NCBI GenBank assembly: GCA_022823505.1
Contig: JAJEIA010000021.1
Coordinates: 1-46,023 of the forward strand
Reading direction: 5' to 3'
Length of the DNA stretch: 46,023 nt
DNA from: Dehalococcoidia bacterium
GTDB lineage: Bacteria; Chloroflexota; Dehalococcoidia; Lucifugimonadales; UBA3495
The number at the start of each line of letters is the position of its first letter. Within the stretch, counting starts at the first letter, position 1. The notes beneath the pieces are model-generated. The model was not told the DNA's origin. It ran no database searches and was given only the letters and a program-made list of their open reading frames with translations. This document shows positions 8,291 through 19,664 of this stretch, one piece after another. A program made the translations under genes and the position numbers.

Positions 8291-9184
8291 TCACCTGCTG
8301 GTGAAATCGTACAGGTTTTCACCGGCAGCGTCGGACTTGACACGGCGCGTCAGGTAAGCGAAGGCGCCACCCGCGAGGACCGTCGCGACAATCGCTATCG
8401 ACAACCCGATGGCTGCAAACATCCATGCGCTTGAACCGCGCTTAACGATTCCCACTTCTTCCAGGGCCAGCACCTGGTCCGCGATTTGCGGGTATCCCTG
8501 ATCCATCAGACCGGACGCCAGTTCCACGATGGGCTTTGTCCCGGCATCAGCGTCGACGGTACTGGCGAACACACGTTGCTGAGCATGGAGGAATGCACCG
8601 CTGGCGGATTGAACGCTCACCTCGAGGCGGTCCCGGCGTCCATCCGGGGTCACCACCGTAACCTCCAACAGCCTGAAGGGCAGCGGCACCTGGACTTCGT
8701 GCTCGTACCCATCACGCAAAGTACGGACTTTGCCGCTTCGCGGGGTGCTGCCCGCATGCGTCACTTCCACCGTCATGCCACCCTGGAGATCGGGGATTTC
8801 ATTGTCAGCCGGGTGCAACGTGAAAGGCTTCTCCATCCCGGGCTCCCGCGTAATCGTCACGTCAGCGGTCCACCCGGTGAGTTCCGAAACGAGCACCAGG
8901 GTCGCCTCAGCTTCGGTGTTGACCTTGAATTCGCACCCTCCCACCACTTCGGTTTCCTGCAACGTAAAGCTGTCCGGGTGAGCATCGACGGGTTCATCGC
9001 CCTCTCCGTCACCATTGAAGTCCAGCCAGAAAGCGCATTCTTTTCCCGAGATATCCACCGCCGATGTGTCCTGCAATGGACCGGAGGCTTCGATTGATCC
9101 CGACCATACGGATGGGAATGCCAGTACGGCGGCGAGAAGCCCACAGATCGCTATCACCGCGGGCCGCTGTCGGTCGAACACCAT
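8291..9184 (-). CDS. Secreted membrane-anchored protein of unknown function
   Basis: A 297-residue protein with an N-terminal signal segment (about residues 9-30), a long extracellular part with two Cys (in GKECAFWLDFNGDGEGDEP and VVGGCEFKV) and a C-terminal membrane helix (about 255-280) ending in basic residues. The DFNGDGEGDEP stretch resembles an EF-hand-like or dockerin-like calcium loop, which is a guess. It starts at the TGATG overlap with the stop of the upstream 719-aa gene, so the two are probably translationally coupled and functionally linked. I do not recognise the family. Confidence 0.8.
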   Translation of the reverse strand: MVFDRQRPAVIAICGLLAAVLAFPSVWSGSIEASGPLQDTSAVDISGKECAFWLDFNGDGEGDEPVDAHPDSFTLQETEVVGGCEFKVNTEAEATLVLVSELTGWTADVTITREPGMEKPFTLHPADNEIPDLQGGMTVEVTHAGSTPRSGKVRTLRDGYEHEVQVPLPFRLLEVTVVTPDGRRDRLEVSVQSASGAFLHAQQRVFASTVDADAGTKPIVELASGLMDQGYPQIADQVLALEEVGIVKRGSSAWMFAAIGLSIAIVATVLAGGAFAYLTRRVKSDAAGENLYDFTSR

Positions 9185-11343
9185 CAGGCGCGCTCCTCCA
9201 AGACGTCGACCACCACCTCAACAGTACGATGCGAAACGGTGGCGCCGGGAGGGACGCCCGAGGGACCATCTTCATCGCTGAACAGATTCGGTGGCGGCTT
9301 CACGCCGTAATGGTGAGCCAACTGCCGCCAACTTGAGAGATTCTCCACCAATCGATCGTGAATTTCCTCCAGTTCGCTGTAGGTACTGACGTCTTTGAAC
9401 CCGTCCCCGTCGCGAACGCGTCCCAAAATCAATACGCTGTACTCGACCGGAACGTCATGATCCACTTCGCTCAACTTCCATCGCATGGCGGCCGGCTCTG
9501 CGGATCGCGGCGCCGGCGCCGTGGATGAGCCTGATGCCTCGCGCTCGGCCGATGTTGGCGTTGCCAGATCCCGGGACTGGCCGCCCTCAACCGTTGAGCT
9601 GTCCCCTCCCGCAGTCTGGCTGCGGGCCGCTTCGCGGCGAGCCTTATCCTCTCTTTCCATCCTTTGCTGATACGCCCGATCCACCACGGTATTGAGATCA
9701 AAGGTCAACTCGGAAAACGCACCGGGGATATCACGCCTCTGTTCAGCGATGTAATCGCGCAGGATCTCTCGGGTGGGCCGCAGCGCGTTGTTCCTGGTAC
9801 CACGGCTCCAGTCGCCGATGGAAATTGACATGATCTCGTCGAATAGAGCCTCTGAGTTTATGTCCAATGACGAACAGTCATCGCGTTTCAACACGGCTTC
9901 GCACATCTCGGTAATCTTTTGACGAACCGTGGCGACGCCAGCGTCACCGATTACATCGGCAACCGGCCCGTGGATGCCGTTGTCGCGCGCCGTTTCGGCG
10001 GCTTCGATGCGTTGACTTTCCGCCAGCACGATATTGACGCAGAACGGATCAGTCCTGGGAAGAATGGTGCTGGTCTGTTGACTGAGTTTGCGGGTTTGTT
10101 CGTAATTGTCCTGGTCGCGGCTCTCTACCTGAGAGAGCCAGCCTTCCGCCGTCCCTCGATTGGTCTTGTGCCGACCCGTCAATACACCCAACAGGCCGGT
10201 GTCCAGGGGTAGTGCTTTCAAGCTGTTGCGAGCGATGACCAGCTCGTTCACATAGGTGGCCACCCTGGCATCGGGTTCATTCGGCAACTGAGGGGCGATC
10301 TCAGCGTCGACGTGCTTTACGAATTGATCCACTTTTGCCGCAAGCGACTTCCGGTTCCATTCCGTCCGGTCTCGTCGCCACGGCAGCGCAACCCGGTAGC
10401 GCAGATACCGGCATTCCGGGCTATATGATCGATCGGATACGACGTGAGCCAGGTACGCATTCCACCGGCGGCCCTGACGGAGACGCAACGTGGACTCGGG
10501 CTCGTCGCCACCGGCGGCGCCATTCAGCAGGCAAGCCGTCATTTGCGCGGCACCCCGGTCCAGCGCGGCCCAGGCGAAATCCGGCGAAACGCTCTCGCCA
10601 AGTTGGACGGTGCCGCCGTCAAAAGCAATATTGATGTCAAAGCACTGCTGACGGATTTCATCGCTCGGGTCTTCAGGCGAAAGTGGGACGCCTTCAAGCA
10701 ATTCTCGCCTGGCAATGTACCCGCGGAACAGGTTGCCGACCTCAGGGTGATTGGATTCCGTGGATTGCGCGCCCATCACGGGAGGACAAAGTTCTATGCC
10801 CCAGACCACCAATTGATCCGCTTTGTCCCGATCCATAAAGTGCTTGCGCAGCGCCGCACCCAGGTACATTCCCACGGTCCCGGAGGTCGGACCCTCCGGG
10901 CAATATGGAATCACCACAGCCAGTTGGGCAGACCCAGTGAGGCCTTCCCGGTTCTTGAAGCGTTCCCAGAGCTGCTCCGTCTCCCGACAATGCTCACTGA
11001 TCTGACGGCGGCAAAACGCCGCTATTTGCGTTGGACAGTCCGCCACCTGACCCACATCGGCGGCGAGCGGATTAATCTGACGAACCAGTCTGCGGTTGGC
11101 AGTCGAATCGTAGCTCATGGGCCGAGCAAGGTCGGACGATTGGATACCCCGAATTTTGGTCCAGCGTCCGCTGATCAACCCCTCGGTCTGTCCGTGCAGT
11201 GTTTGTCGCTGGTCAGGAGAATGGTCGATGGCCCAGGGTTCCAACAGTGGGATATCTTGCGCCAGCAACTCATCCACAAAGAAGGGCAAACTTTCCAGGC
11301 CGGCTTTGCCCGCCGCCATTACCCGTACTGCTCCGATAGCCAT
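9184..11343 (-). CDS. Large protein of unknown function, possibly tubulin/FtsZ-like fold
   Basis: A 719-residue soluble protein. The N-terminal part (AIGAVRVMAAGKAG) and a mid segment with PEGPTSGTVGMYLGAALR are reminiscent of the nucleotide and GGTGSGT loops of prokaryotic tubulin-like proteins, but the glycine signature is degenerate, so this is a weak suggestion. A low-complexity Ser/Ala/Pro linker lies at about 570-620, followed by a small C-terminal domain that ends SHRTVEVVVDVLEERA. ATG 11343 has GGAGGG a few bases upstream. It overlaps the next gene by one base (TGATG). A function in a membrane-associated assembly is possible from the pairing but not shown. Confidence 0.8.
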   Translation of the reverse strand: MAIGAVRVMAAGKAGLESLPFFVDELLAQDIPLLEPWAIDHSPDQRQTLHGQTEGLISGRWTKIRGIQSSDLARPMSYDSTANRRLVRQINPLAADVGQVADCPTQIAAFCRRQISEHCRETEQLWERFKNREGLTGSAQLAVVIPYCPEGPTSGTVGMYLGAALRKHFMDRDKADQLVVWGIELCPPVMGAQSTESNHPEVGNLFRGYIARRELLEGVPLSPEDPSDEIRQQCFDINIAFDGGTVQLGESVSPDFAWAALDRGAAQMTACLLNGAAGGDEPESTLRLRQGRRWNAYLAHVVSDRSYSPECRYLRYRVALPWRRDRTEWNRKSLAAKVDQFVKHVDAEIAPQLPNEPDARVATYVNELVIARNSLKALPLDTGLLGVLTGRHKTNRGTAEGWLSQVESRDQDNYEQTRKLSQQTSTILPRTDPFCVNIVLAESQRIEAAETARDNGIHGPVADVIGDAGVATVRQKITEMCEAVLKRDDCSSLDINSEALFDEIMSISIGDWSRGTRNNALRPTREILRDYIAEQRRDIPGAFSELTFDLNTVVDRAYQQRMEREDKARREAARSQTAGGDSSTVEGGQSRDLATPTSAEREASGSSTAPAPRSAEPAAMRWKLSEVDHDVPVEYSVLILGRVRDGDGFKDVSTYSELEEIHDRLVENLSSWRQLAHHYGVKPPPNLFSDEDGPSGVPPGATVSHRTVEVVVDVLEERA

Positions 11344-11949
11344 AATCCCTCCGTTTCGTTCACGGTTGACTGATCAACAACGGAAATAAATGACTAGTTC
11401 GTTTTTACGCTGGATTGCCTACCATCAACCGCTCCACAAGCAGTTGGCGCCTAAAGCACGTCATATCGCGTGTGGCCAAACGTTGGAGGTACTCCCCGAT
11501 CACGGGGGTCCCCTACGCCTTCTCCACAACGGCTCCTCGTTCGTGACTGGCAGGTAGTTGATGCAAAATCGATGCGAACAGCGTGCATCCTTGTCACAAC
11601 CGACACGGATCATAAGTGCCTGACCCTCGAAAAGTCTGTGCATTTCATAATTTGCACAATCGGCACTACGCTGGTGCACAATATCGTCTGCCACACCACA
11701 TGTGCGCAAAACACATACTGCAACAATGTGCATCCGCGGCCGGAGTTGGCAGAGATCGGCCACCATTGGCAGCAATCCAACCGCTCGACGAACAGCGCCG
11801 GCCGCCCCGGGACATGCCATCTGCGACCTTCGTTCACCACATCCCCACGCCAAACATGCCCATGCGATCCCGTACCGGAAACGCGGCCCCTGCTACAATG
11901 AGGACCATCCTACTGTGGCGACGTGTTCCCGCTTCGCCAACCGGACAAC
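11344..11949. other. Divergent intergenic region, no gene recognised
   Basis: About 600 bp between the divergent 719-aa gene and the copper ATPase. Several open frames cross it but have Cys/His/Thr-rich compositions with no family signature and no ribosome site, so I treat them as non-coding. A short dyad CCCCG-N5-CGGGG lies near 11496-11510. Promoters for both genes should be here; I see no clear consensus. Confidence 0.5.
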
Positions 11950-14274
11950 ATGGCCCAGTCATCGCAGAACACCATCGTTCTCCCCGTCGCCGGGATGACC
12001 TGTGCTGCGTGCGTGTATCACGTCGGGGAGGCGTTGCGCTCCGTGGACGGGGTCTCGGAGGTCAACGTCAACCTGGCAACCGAACGTGCGACCATCAGCC
12101 TGGACGCCGGCGTCGCGGCCTTGCCCGACCTGGAAACGTTGGCCAGGGCGGTAGCCGACGCCGGGTACCGCCTCGATACCAACCCTGAAACGGTCGGGAG
12201 CGATGGCGGCCGGGGCCAACGGCCTCGGGAAAGAGAGGAAAAGCGCCTCAGGGTACGGTTGATCCTCGCCGCAGCGGGTGGCGGCGCCCTGCTGCTCGGC
12301 AGTTTCCCGGCGCTGCCCTGGACGCCCGGGTTGCTGACCCTGTGGTGGTATCCGCTGCTGCTTTGGGCGGTGGCAACGCCGGTGCAGCTGTGGGCCGGCT
12401 GGTCGTTCTACACCGCCGGGTGGGCCGGACTTCGACGGCTGCAACCCAACATGCACACGCTCATTGCCCTGGGCACTTCGGTGGCCTACGGGTACAGCGT
12501 CGTGGTGGTTTTCACCACCCTGCTGGCTCCGGGCGCGTTGGGTACATCGGAAGCGCATCAGTTGCACTTCGACATGGCGGCCATCATTGTCGCGCTGATC
12601 CTGCTGGGACGTTGGCTGGAGGCCCGCGCCCTGTCCCGCACTTCGGGCGCCATCGAGCGGCTGCTGGATTTGCGCCCTCAAACGGCGCACCTCATGGCGG
12701 CGGACGGCTCCATATCCGACGTGCCGGTGGACCGGGTCGAACCGGACGATATGCTGGCCGTGCGCCCGGGCGAGCAGATTCCGGTTGACGGTGAGGTTGC
12801 CAGCGGCGCCACCACCGTCGACCAGTCCGCCCTGACCGGGGAGAGCATGCCAGCCGAGAAATCCGCCGGCGATACCGTGTTCGCCGGCACCCTGAACGGG
12901 ACCGGGGCGGTGCTGATGCGGGCCACCCGGGTCGGCGCGGATACGACGCTGGCGCAGGTGATCCGGCTGGTGGAGGAAGCCCTGGGCTCGGCGGCGCCGG
13001 TGCAGCGATTGGCCGACCGGGTGGCGGCGTGGTTCGTGCCGTCCGTCGGGCTGATCGCGCTGGCCGCGGCGGTGCTGTGGCTGTTCCTGGGTCCGGACCC
13101 GTCGGTGCGGTACGCCATGCTGACCCTGGTGGCGGTGTTCATCATCGCGTGCCCGTGCGCACTGGGGCTGGCAACCCCCACCGCAATCATCGTAGGTGTC
13201 GGCCGAAGCGCGGAGCGCGGCGTCCTGATCCGCAGCGCGGCCGCGCTGGAAACCGCCCACCGCGTGGACGTAGTTGCCCTGGACAAGACCGGCACCCTCA
13301 CCACGGGACGACTGGAGGTCACGGACATCCTGGCCGCTCCGGGGGTTTCGCCAACCGAGGTGCTGCAATGCGCGGCATCGGTGGAAACGCTATCGGAGCA
13401 CCCGATTGGACGGGCCGTCATACGTAGGGCGCAAGACGATGGTTTGGCCGTCGCTCCGCCGACCGAATTCGTTGCGCACGCGGGAGCGGGCGTTACTGCC
13501 GTTCTCCACAATCAAAATGTGGCGGTGGGTAACGCCGCACTCATGCAGCGGGTCGGCGCATCGCTGGACGAAGAAGTTGCGGCAGCGGCGACGCGGGCGG
13601 CGGAACGCGGCGCCACGCCGATGTTCGTGGCTCAGGGCGATCGGGTCCTCGGCGTCATCGCCGTCGCCGACACGGTGAAGCCGGGCGCGGCCCAGGCGAT
13701 GGCCACGCTCCACGGAATGGGAGTACGCACCGTGATGCTATCCGGCGACCGTCCGGAGGTGGCCGCATCCGTCGCCTCGGCTTGCGGCATCGACGAGTAC
13801 CACGCCGGTATGCTGCCCGCTGACAAGGCGGAGGCCATCACGAAATTGCAGGCTGATGGTCACACCGTGGCAATGGCCGGCGACGGAATAAATGACGCGC
13901 CGGCGCTGGCCCGGGCCAACGTCGGGATAGCCATGGGCGGGGGAACCGACATTGCCCGGGAAACGGCGGACGTCACGCTGATGCGGGATGACCTCATGGG
14001 CATCGCCACCGCGCTGACATTGTCCCGGGCAACCATGCGCACCATCCGGCAAAACCTGTTCTGGGCGTTCTTCTACAACACGCTCTTGATTCCCGTGGCT
14101 GCCGGGGCTTTGTATCCGGTGTTCGCCACGCTGGGCGGCGTACCCGGTGGGCTGGTGTTTTTCTTCGGCGACGCCGGCTTCCTGAATCCCATCCTGGCGG
14201 CGCTGGCAATGGCGTTCAGCTCGGTGAGCGTGGTGAGCAACTCCCTGCGGCTGCGACGGGCCAACCTGGGATGA
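11950..14274 (+). CDS. copA: Heavy-metal (copper) translocating P1B-type ATPase
   Basis: Exports Cu(I) across the cytoplasmic membrane at the cost of ATP. The 774-aa protein has one N-terminal HMA domain with GMTCAAC (C18, C21), then paired helices, the actuator motif TGES (T296), the channel motif CPC (C401-P-C403, in IIACPCALGLATP), phosphorylation motif DKTGTLT (D445), SEHPIG and the hinge GDGINDAPALA, then two closing helices. CPC with one HMA domain and the C-terminal YN plus MxxSS-type residues (AFFYNTLLIP, AMAFSSVSVVSNSLRL) point to Cu(I). ATG 11950 keeps the HMA domain whole; GTG 11923 would add nine residues. A YHS gene follows on the same strand. Confidence 0.93.
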   Translation: MAQSSQNTIVLPVAGMTCAACVYHVGEALRSVDGVSEVNVNLATERATISLDAGVAALPDLETLARAVADAGYRLDTNPETVGSDGGRGQRPREREEKRLRVRLILAAAGGGALLLGSFPALPWTPGLLTLWWYPLLLWAVATPVQLWAGWSFYTAGWAGLRRLQPNMHTLIALGTSVAYGYSVVVVFTTLLAPGALGTSEAHQLHFDMAAIIVALILLGRWLEARALSRTSGAIERLLDLRPQTAHLMAADGSISDVPVDRVEPDDMLAVRPGEQIPVDGEVASGATTVDQSALTGESMPAEKSAGDTVFAGTLNGTGAVLMRATRVGADTTLAQVIRLVEEALGSAAPVQRLADRVAAWFVPSVGLIALAAAVLWLFLGPDPSVRYAMLTLVAVFIIACPCALGLATPTAIIVGVGRSAERGVLIRSAAALETAHRVDVVALDKTGTLTTGRLEVTDILAAPGVSPTEVLQCAASVETLSEHPIGRAVIRRAQDDGLAVAPPTEFVAHAGAGVTAVLHNQNVAVGNAALMQRVGASLDEEVAAAATRAAERGATPMFVAQGDRVLGVIAVADTVKPGAAQAMATLHGMGVRTVMLSGDRPEVAASVASACGIDEYHAGMLPADKAEAITKLQADGHTVAMAGDGINDAPALARANVGIAMGGGTDIARETADVTLMRDDLMGIATALTLSRATMRTIRQNLFWAFFYNTLLIPVAAGALYPVFATLGGVPGGLVFFFGDAGFLNPILAALAMAFSSVSVVSNSLRLRRANLG

Positions 14275-14608
14275 GGGACGACCGGGGGATCCCGTCTTCA
14301 ATTCGTCGGAAACTTGCCCCTGGGGTGCTTGCCGGACGGTGATAATACACAGACATCGCCGCGCTGGAAGTCCCAGAAACCCTCCCATCGCTCAAAAATT
14401 CCCGGATTGAAATATCCTGTACATCCCGTTCATCCTGTGCACCCCGGTAGAATTCGCCGTCCGCGGTTGCCAGTTTCAACTTCGGCGCCATCGCTGCCTA
14501 TAACGCGATTGCCCTGTGACGGCCAACCGCCCGCGGCCGCGTGCGCCGGTGGTACCCACACTGGTACAATCGGCCTCACAGTCCGCAGTACACGCCCGGA
14601 GATCAGCC
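14275..14608. other. Intergenic region with a decayed repeat
   Basis: About 330 bp between copA and the YHS gene. Around 14400-14445 it contains ATATCCTGTACATCCC and GTTCATCCTGTGCAC, the tandem ATCCTGT pattern also seen in the arms of the MITE-like elements, so it may be a solo remnant of a related repeat. Nothing else is recognised. Confidence 0.45.
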
Positions 14609-14842
14609 ATGGCTACCGCAACCGATCCGATTTGCCTGATGCAGGTGGATACCGACAATCCCAACGGCGGGACCAGCGAGCACGATGGGCAGACCTATTA
14701 CTTCTGCGCCCCGGGTTGCCGCATCGCTTTCGAGCGCGACCCCGAGGGATGGGCATCCGGTCGCAACAAGCCCATCGCCATGGAGGAGCCGCAACCGCAA
14801 CCGGTCACATTCGTGCGTCGCCTGTTCCGTCGCGGACAGTAG
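14609..14842 (+). CDS. YHS domain protein
   Basis: A 77-residue protein that is essentially one YHS domain: DPICLMQVD near the N-terminus (usual form DPVCGMxV), then YYFCAPGCRIAFERDPEGW with the paired Cys that bind metal in this family. YHS domains are often fused to or next to copper ATPases, and here the gene lies downstream of copA on the same strand, so a copper-binding or delivery role is likely. ATG 14609 has GGAG eight bases upstream. A hairpin follows the stop. Confidence 0.88.
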   Translation: MATATDPICLMQVDTDNPNGGTSEHDGQTYYFCAPGCRIAFERDPEGWASGRNKPIAMEEPQPQPVTFVRRLFRRGQ

Positions 14843-14868
14843 GCGGAATCATCACCGGCAATAAAATT

Positions 14869-14889
14869 GGGCGGGTTTGAAACCCGCCC
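14869..14889. terminator. Bidirectional hairpin terminator (GGGCGGGTT family)
   Basis: GGGCGGGTT at 14869-14877 pairs with AACCCGCCC at 14881-14889 around loop TGA, between the convergent YHS and secA genes. The same hairpin family is present at 22073-22099 and 45445-45471. Confidence 0.7.
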
Positions 14890-14917
14890 CTCGCGCGTTG
14901 GCGTGACGTGACCGGCA

Positions 14918-17566
<2,649 letters not shown>

Positions 17567-17645
17567 ATGAAGCCCTCAACCCGGGCGCTCCCCGCCATAG
17601 GGGACGCCTGACGGGCAGTATAGCAAGGATGCCCGGGGGTACGCC

Positions 17646-17675
17646 AAAAAGCCCCGGCCGGATTGCCGACCGGGG
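17646..17675 (-). terminator. Intrinsic terminator of the DUF3800 gene
   Basis: On the minus strand, a 10-bp stem (17666-17675 with 17652-17661, one G-T pair) with a 4-nt loop is followed by C and five T (17650-17646). It lies 38 nt after the stop of the DUF3800 gene and upstream of secA, so it separates the two transcripts. Confidence 0.85.
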
Positions 17676-17713
17676 TTCGATGCAAACATGGTGACGGGCG
17701 GCCGGACCGCTGC

Positions 17714-18484
17714 CTAGTCGAACTGGTAGGGGTAGACCACCTGCAGGACCCGCCCGTCCCGCAGCGCGTCGAAGTACCCGTGGCTAGCCTGGGGCTGCTG
17801 GAGCCAGCGGCGAATGATATAAGCGCACAGCGACGCCAGTTGCCCGCCGACGCTGGTGGAGGCCGGGGCGATCATCAGGTCGTCGTACACATTGGGGTTG
17901 ACGGAATCGTTGTCCTCGCTCAGGAAATCGTCCAGCGCCGACGAGATTGACGTGGACTGCGCTCCCGCCATCAGCATCGCGTAGTCGTTGACGTTCCATG
18001 CCGATTGCATGATGTCGTCCGGGTTCATCTGGGCCATGACGTTCTCGTCCAGGAACATCGTCAGGGCAAGCAGGAACCGGCTGAACGCCAACTGCGATGG
18101 GTCGGTATTGCCGTAGAGAGAGTTGCCCTCCGTGCTGCTGGCGCTCAGGAACTCCGCCTTGTTGATGTATGACACCAGCAGCGGGATTTCACGGCGGATC
18201 AGGATGCTCAGGCAGTCCTGGATAAGCTCACCGCGACGTTCCGGTCGCCACGAGCGGAAGTGTCCCTTGCCCTGGTACAGATCGCCGGGACGCAACTCGG
18301 TCGGGACGCCGTTGGAACCGGCGGGGCCGCCAAAGTGGCGTCGAACCAGGGCGTCGTACTCCCCGCTCATGGAGATGTACTGGCTCTCCTGCACCAGCAG
18401 CCCGGCGTGGACGTGATGCGGCTGGCTGGGATCGTCGGCGCTGAGACCGGTCTGGCCGGATTCACTGAGGAAAACCAGGTACAT
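17714..18484 (-). CDS. DUF3800 domain protein
   Basis: A 256-residue soluble protein with the DUF3800 opening YLVFLSESGQTG. Most members read DESG, with an Asp thought to be part of an RNase H-like active site; here it is S-E-S-G, so the first acidic residue is missing. Later family features are GELIQDCLSILIRREIPLLVSYINK and a C-terminal DDLMIAPASTSVGGQLASLCAYIIRRWLQQ segment. DUF3800 genes are common near mobile or defence genes, function unknown. It sits between secA and the L25 gene, each with its own signals. Confidence 0.8.
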   Translation of the reverse strand: MYLVFLSESGQTGLSADDPSQPHHVHAGLLVQESQYISMSGEYDALVRRHFGGPAGSNGVPTELRPGDLYQGKGHFRSWRPERRGELIQDCLSILIRREIPLLVSYINKAEFLSASSTEGNSLYGNTDPSQLAFSRFLLALTMFLDENVMAQMNPDDIMQSAWNVNDYAMLMAGAQSTSISSALDDFLSEDNDSVNPNVYDDLMIAPASTSVGGQLASLCAYIIRRWLQQPQASHGYFDALRDGRVLQVVYPYQFD

Positions 18485-18577
18485 GGTAGCCTCCCAGGCT
18501 GGCGCGGCGGGCTCTATCTGCCCTGACTGGGGCTGGCAGCGATGTCGGCGCGTGCCGGCATCGGTAACCGGGACCGG

Positions 18578-18886
18578 CTATTGAGCAACGGTCCGAAAAT
18601 CGACGTGGAGCACGTCGCCGGTGCGGGGCTGCCACTGGATCTCCGAAGCGACGGCGGTGTACTCGCCCGACTCACCGGCGATGGTCACGCGAAGCGGTTG
18701 GCCGTACTCCCCTCCGGAGCGGCTGATCGCCTGCAGCAGCGTGCGGACCTCACATTGCAGTGAGCGGGATTCGACGCCGCGACCATAGAGGTGAACGGGC
18801 ACGATGCCCTCGCGGCGCAGCGCCTTCACCTTCTTGCCGATGGTATCGCGGGTTTCTAGCTGGACGGAAACCGTCGGGGTGGTCAT
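18578..18886 (-). CDS. rplY: Ribosomal protein bL25 (5S rRNA-binding), short form
   Basis: A 102-residue protein of the L25/Ctc family that binds 5S rRNA in the large subunit. It begins VSVQLETRDTIGKKVKALRREGIVPVHLYGRGVES and ends with TGDVLHVDFRTV, both standard L25 segments. It lacks the long C-terminal TL5 domain of Ctc-type proteins, so it resembles the short E. coli form in length. ATG 18886 is the first start giving the family N-terminus; AGGAG lies 14 nt upstream, which is rather far. Confidence 0.9.
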   Translation of the reverse strand: MTTPTVSVQLETRDTIGKKVKALRREGIVPVHLYGRGVESRSLQCEVRTLLQAISRSGGEYGQPLRVTIAGESGEYTAVASEIQWQPRTGDVLHVDFRTVAQ

Positions 18887-19133
18887 CGTAATGGGAACTC
18901 CTGGAGAACATGTGGCGGGGACAACCCCGTTCAGAGCGCATATCATAGCATACGCCGCGGGCGCGTCGGTTGAAACTGGTGCCATTCGTCCCAGCCGTAT
19001 TGGCCCGAAAGACATCAACAACGTGAGTGGGCCGATCCCTGCAGCTCGCTAACGACCGGAGCGATTAACTGGCATGACGTTAATTGCAACGGAGGGGATG
19101 TATCATAGAGTTGCGGCCGGAGGGACCTTTCCA

Positions 19134-19159
19134 ATATTATCGGCCCCTACCGATAATAT
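19134..19159 (+). promoter_or_regulatory. Perfect 10-bp dyad just before the DUF6978-like start
   Basis: ATATTATCGG (19134-19143) and CCGATAATAT (19150-19159) form a perfect inverted repeat around CCCCTA, four bases before ATG 19164. It could be an operator for autoregulation, or an RNA hairpin that loops out to bring GGAGGG at 19120-19125 into ribosome-site distance of the ATG. Confidence 0.6.
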
Positions 19160-19163
19160 CGTC

Positions 19164-19664
19164 ATGCTGAGTGACCAACATATACAAAACCTCATCAGCG
19201 AGCCAAAGCAAATTGTGGAAAAGGATCCTGCCAGAGGTTACCGCGAGGAACATCGCCAACGACGGTCGGACTTGCAATTGGAGCGCGTATCCGACGGCAA
19301 CGCGTGCTTCTCAGTATTCATTCGACAAAACCTCACGTTCATAGAGAATTTTTCGGTCGGGCTCCGTTACCGAACCGGGAATCCCACCGTACCCATAGTC
19401 ACCCTAATCCGCTATAACGGACCACACGGGGAATTCAGTACCCACCCTGACCAACATTATGCCCAGCCTCACGTTCACCGCGTGACTGAAGTGGAAATGA
19501 GTTCTGGCAGCGCTCACCCGCAAGAAAAGCATCGCGCGCTGACAACTCGGTACAGCACATTTGAGGAATGCCTGCGAGCATTTTTCGCCGATACAAACGT
19601 CGAAAATTACTCCGATTATTTTCCTGATTTAGACCAGGGCAGGCTTTTCAATGGATATTCGTAG
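19164..19664 (+). CDS. DUF6978-like protein, first gene of a two-gene cassette
   Basis: A 166-residue soluble protein from ATG 19164 (an in-frame ATG at 19074 would give 196). The N-terminus reads LSDQHIQNLISEPKQI, and the body has RSDLQLERVSDGNACFSVFIRQN, VPIVTLIRYNGPHGEFSTHP and PHVHRVTEVEMSSG, consistent with the DUF6978 family as I recall it. It overlaps the DUF1828-like gene by 14 bases, implying translational coupling. Codon use and base composition are clearly AT-richer than the neighbours, suggesting transfer. The pair is likely a toxin-antitoxin or defence module, but nothing in the sequence proves that. Confidence 0.7.
   Translation: MLSDQHIQNLISEPKQIVEKDPARGYREEHRQRRSDLQLERVSDGNACFSVFIRQNLTFIENFSVGLRYRTGNPTVPIVTLIRYNGPHGEFSTHPDQHYAQPHVHRVTEVEMSSGSAHPQEKHRALTTRYSTFEECLRAFFADTNVENYSDYFPDLDQGRLFNGYS

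Noticed and set aside
11470..11901. Possible 143-aa protein before copA
   Set aside because: Composition rich in Cys, Thr and His without any domain, no ribosome site, and it runs through a region with no coding bias.
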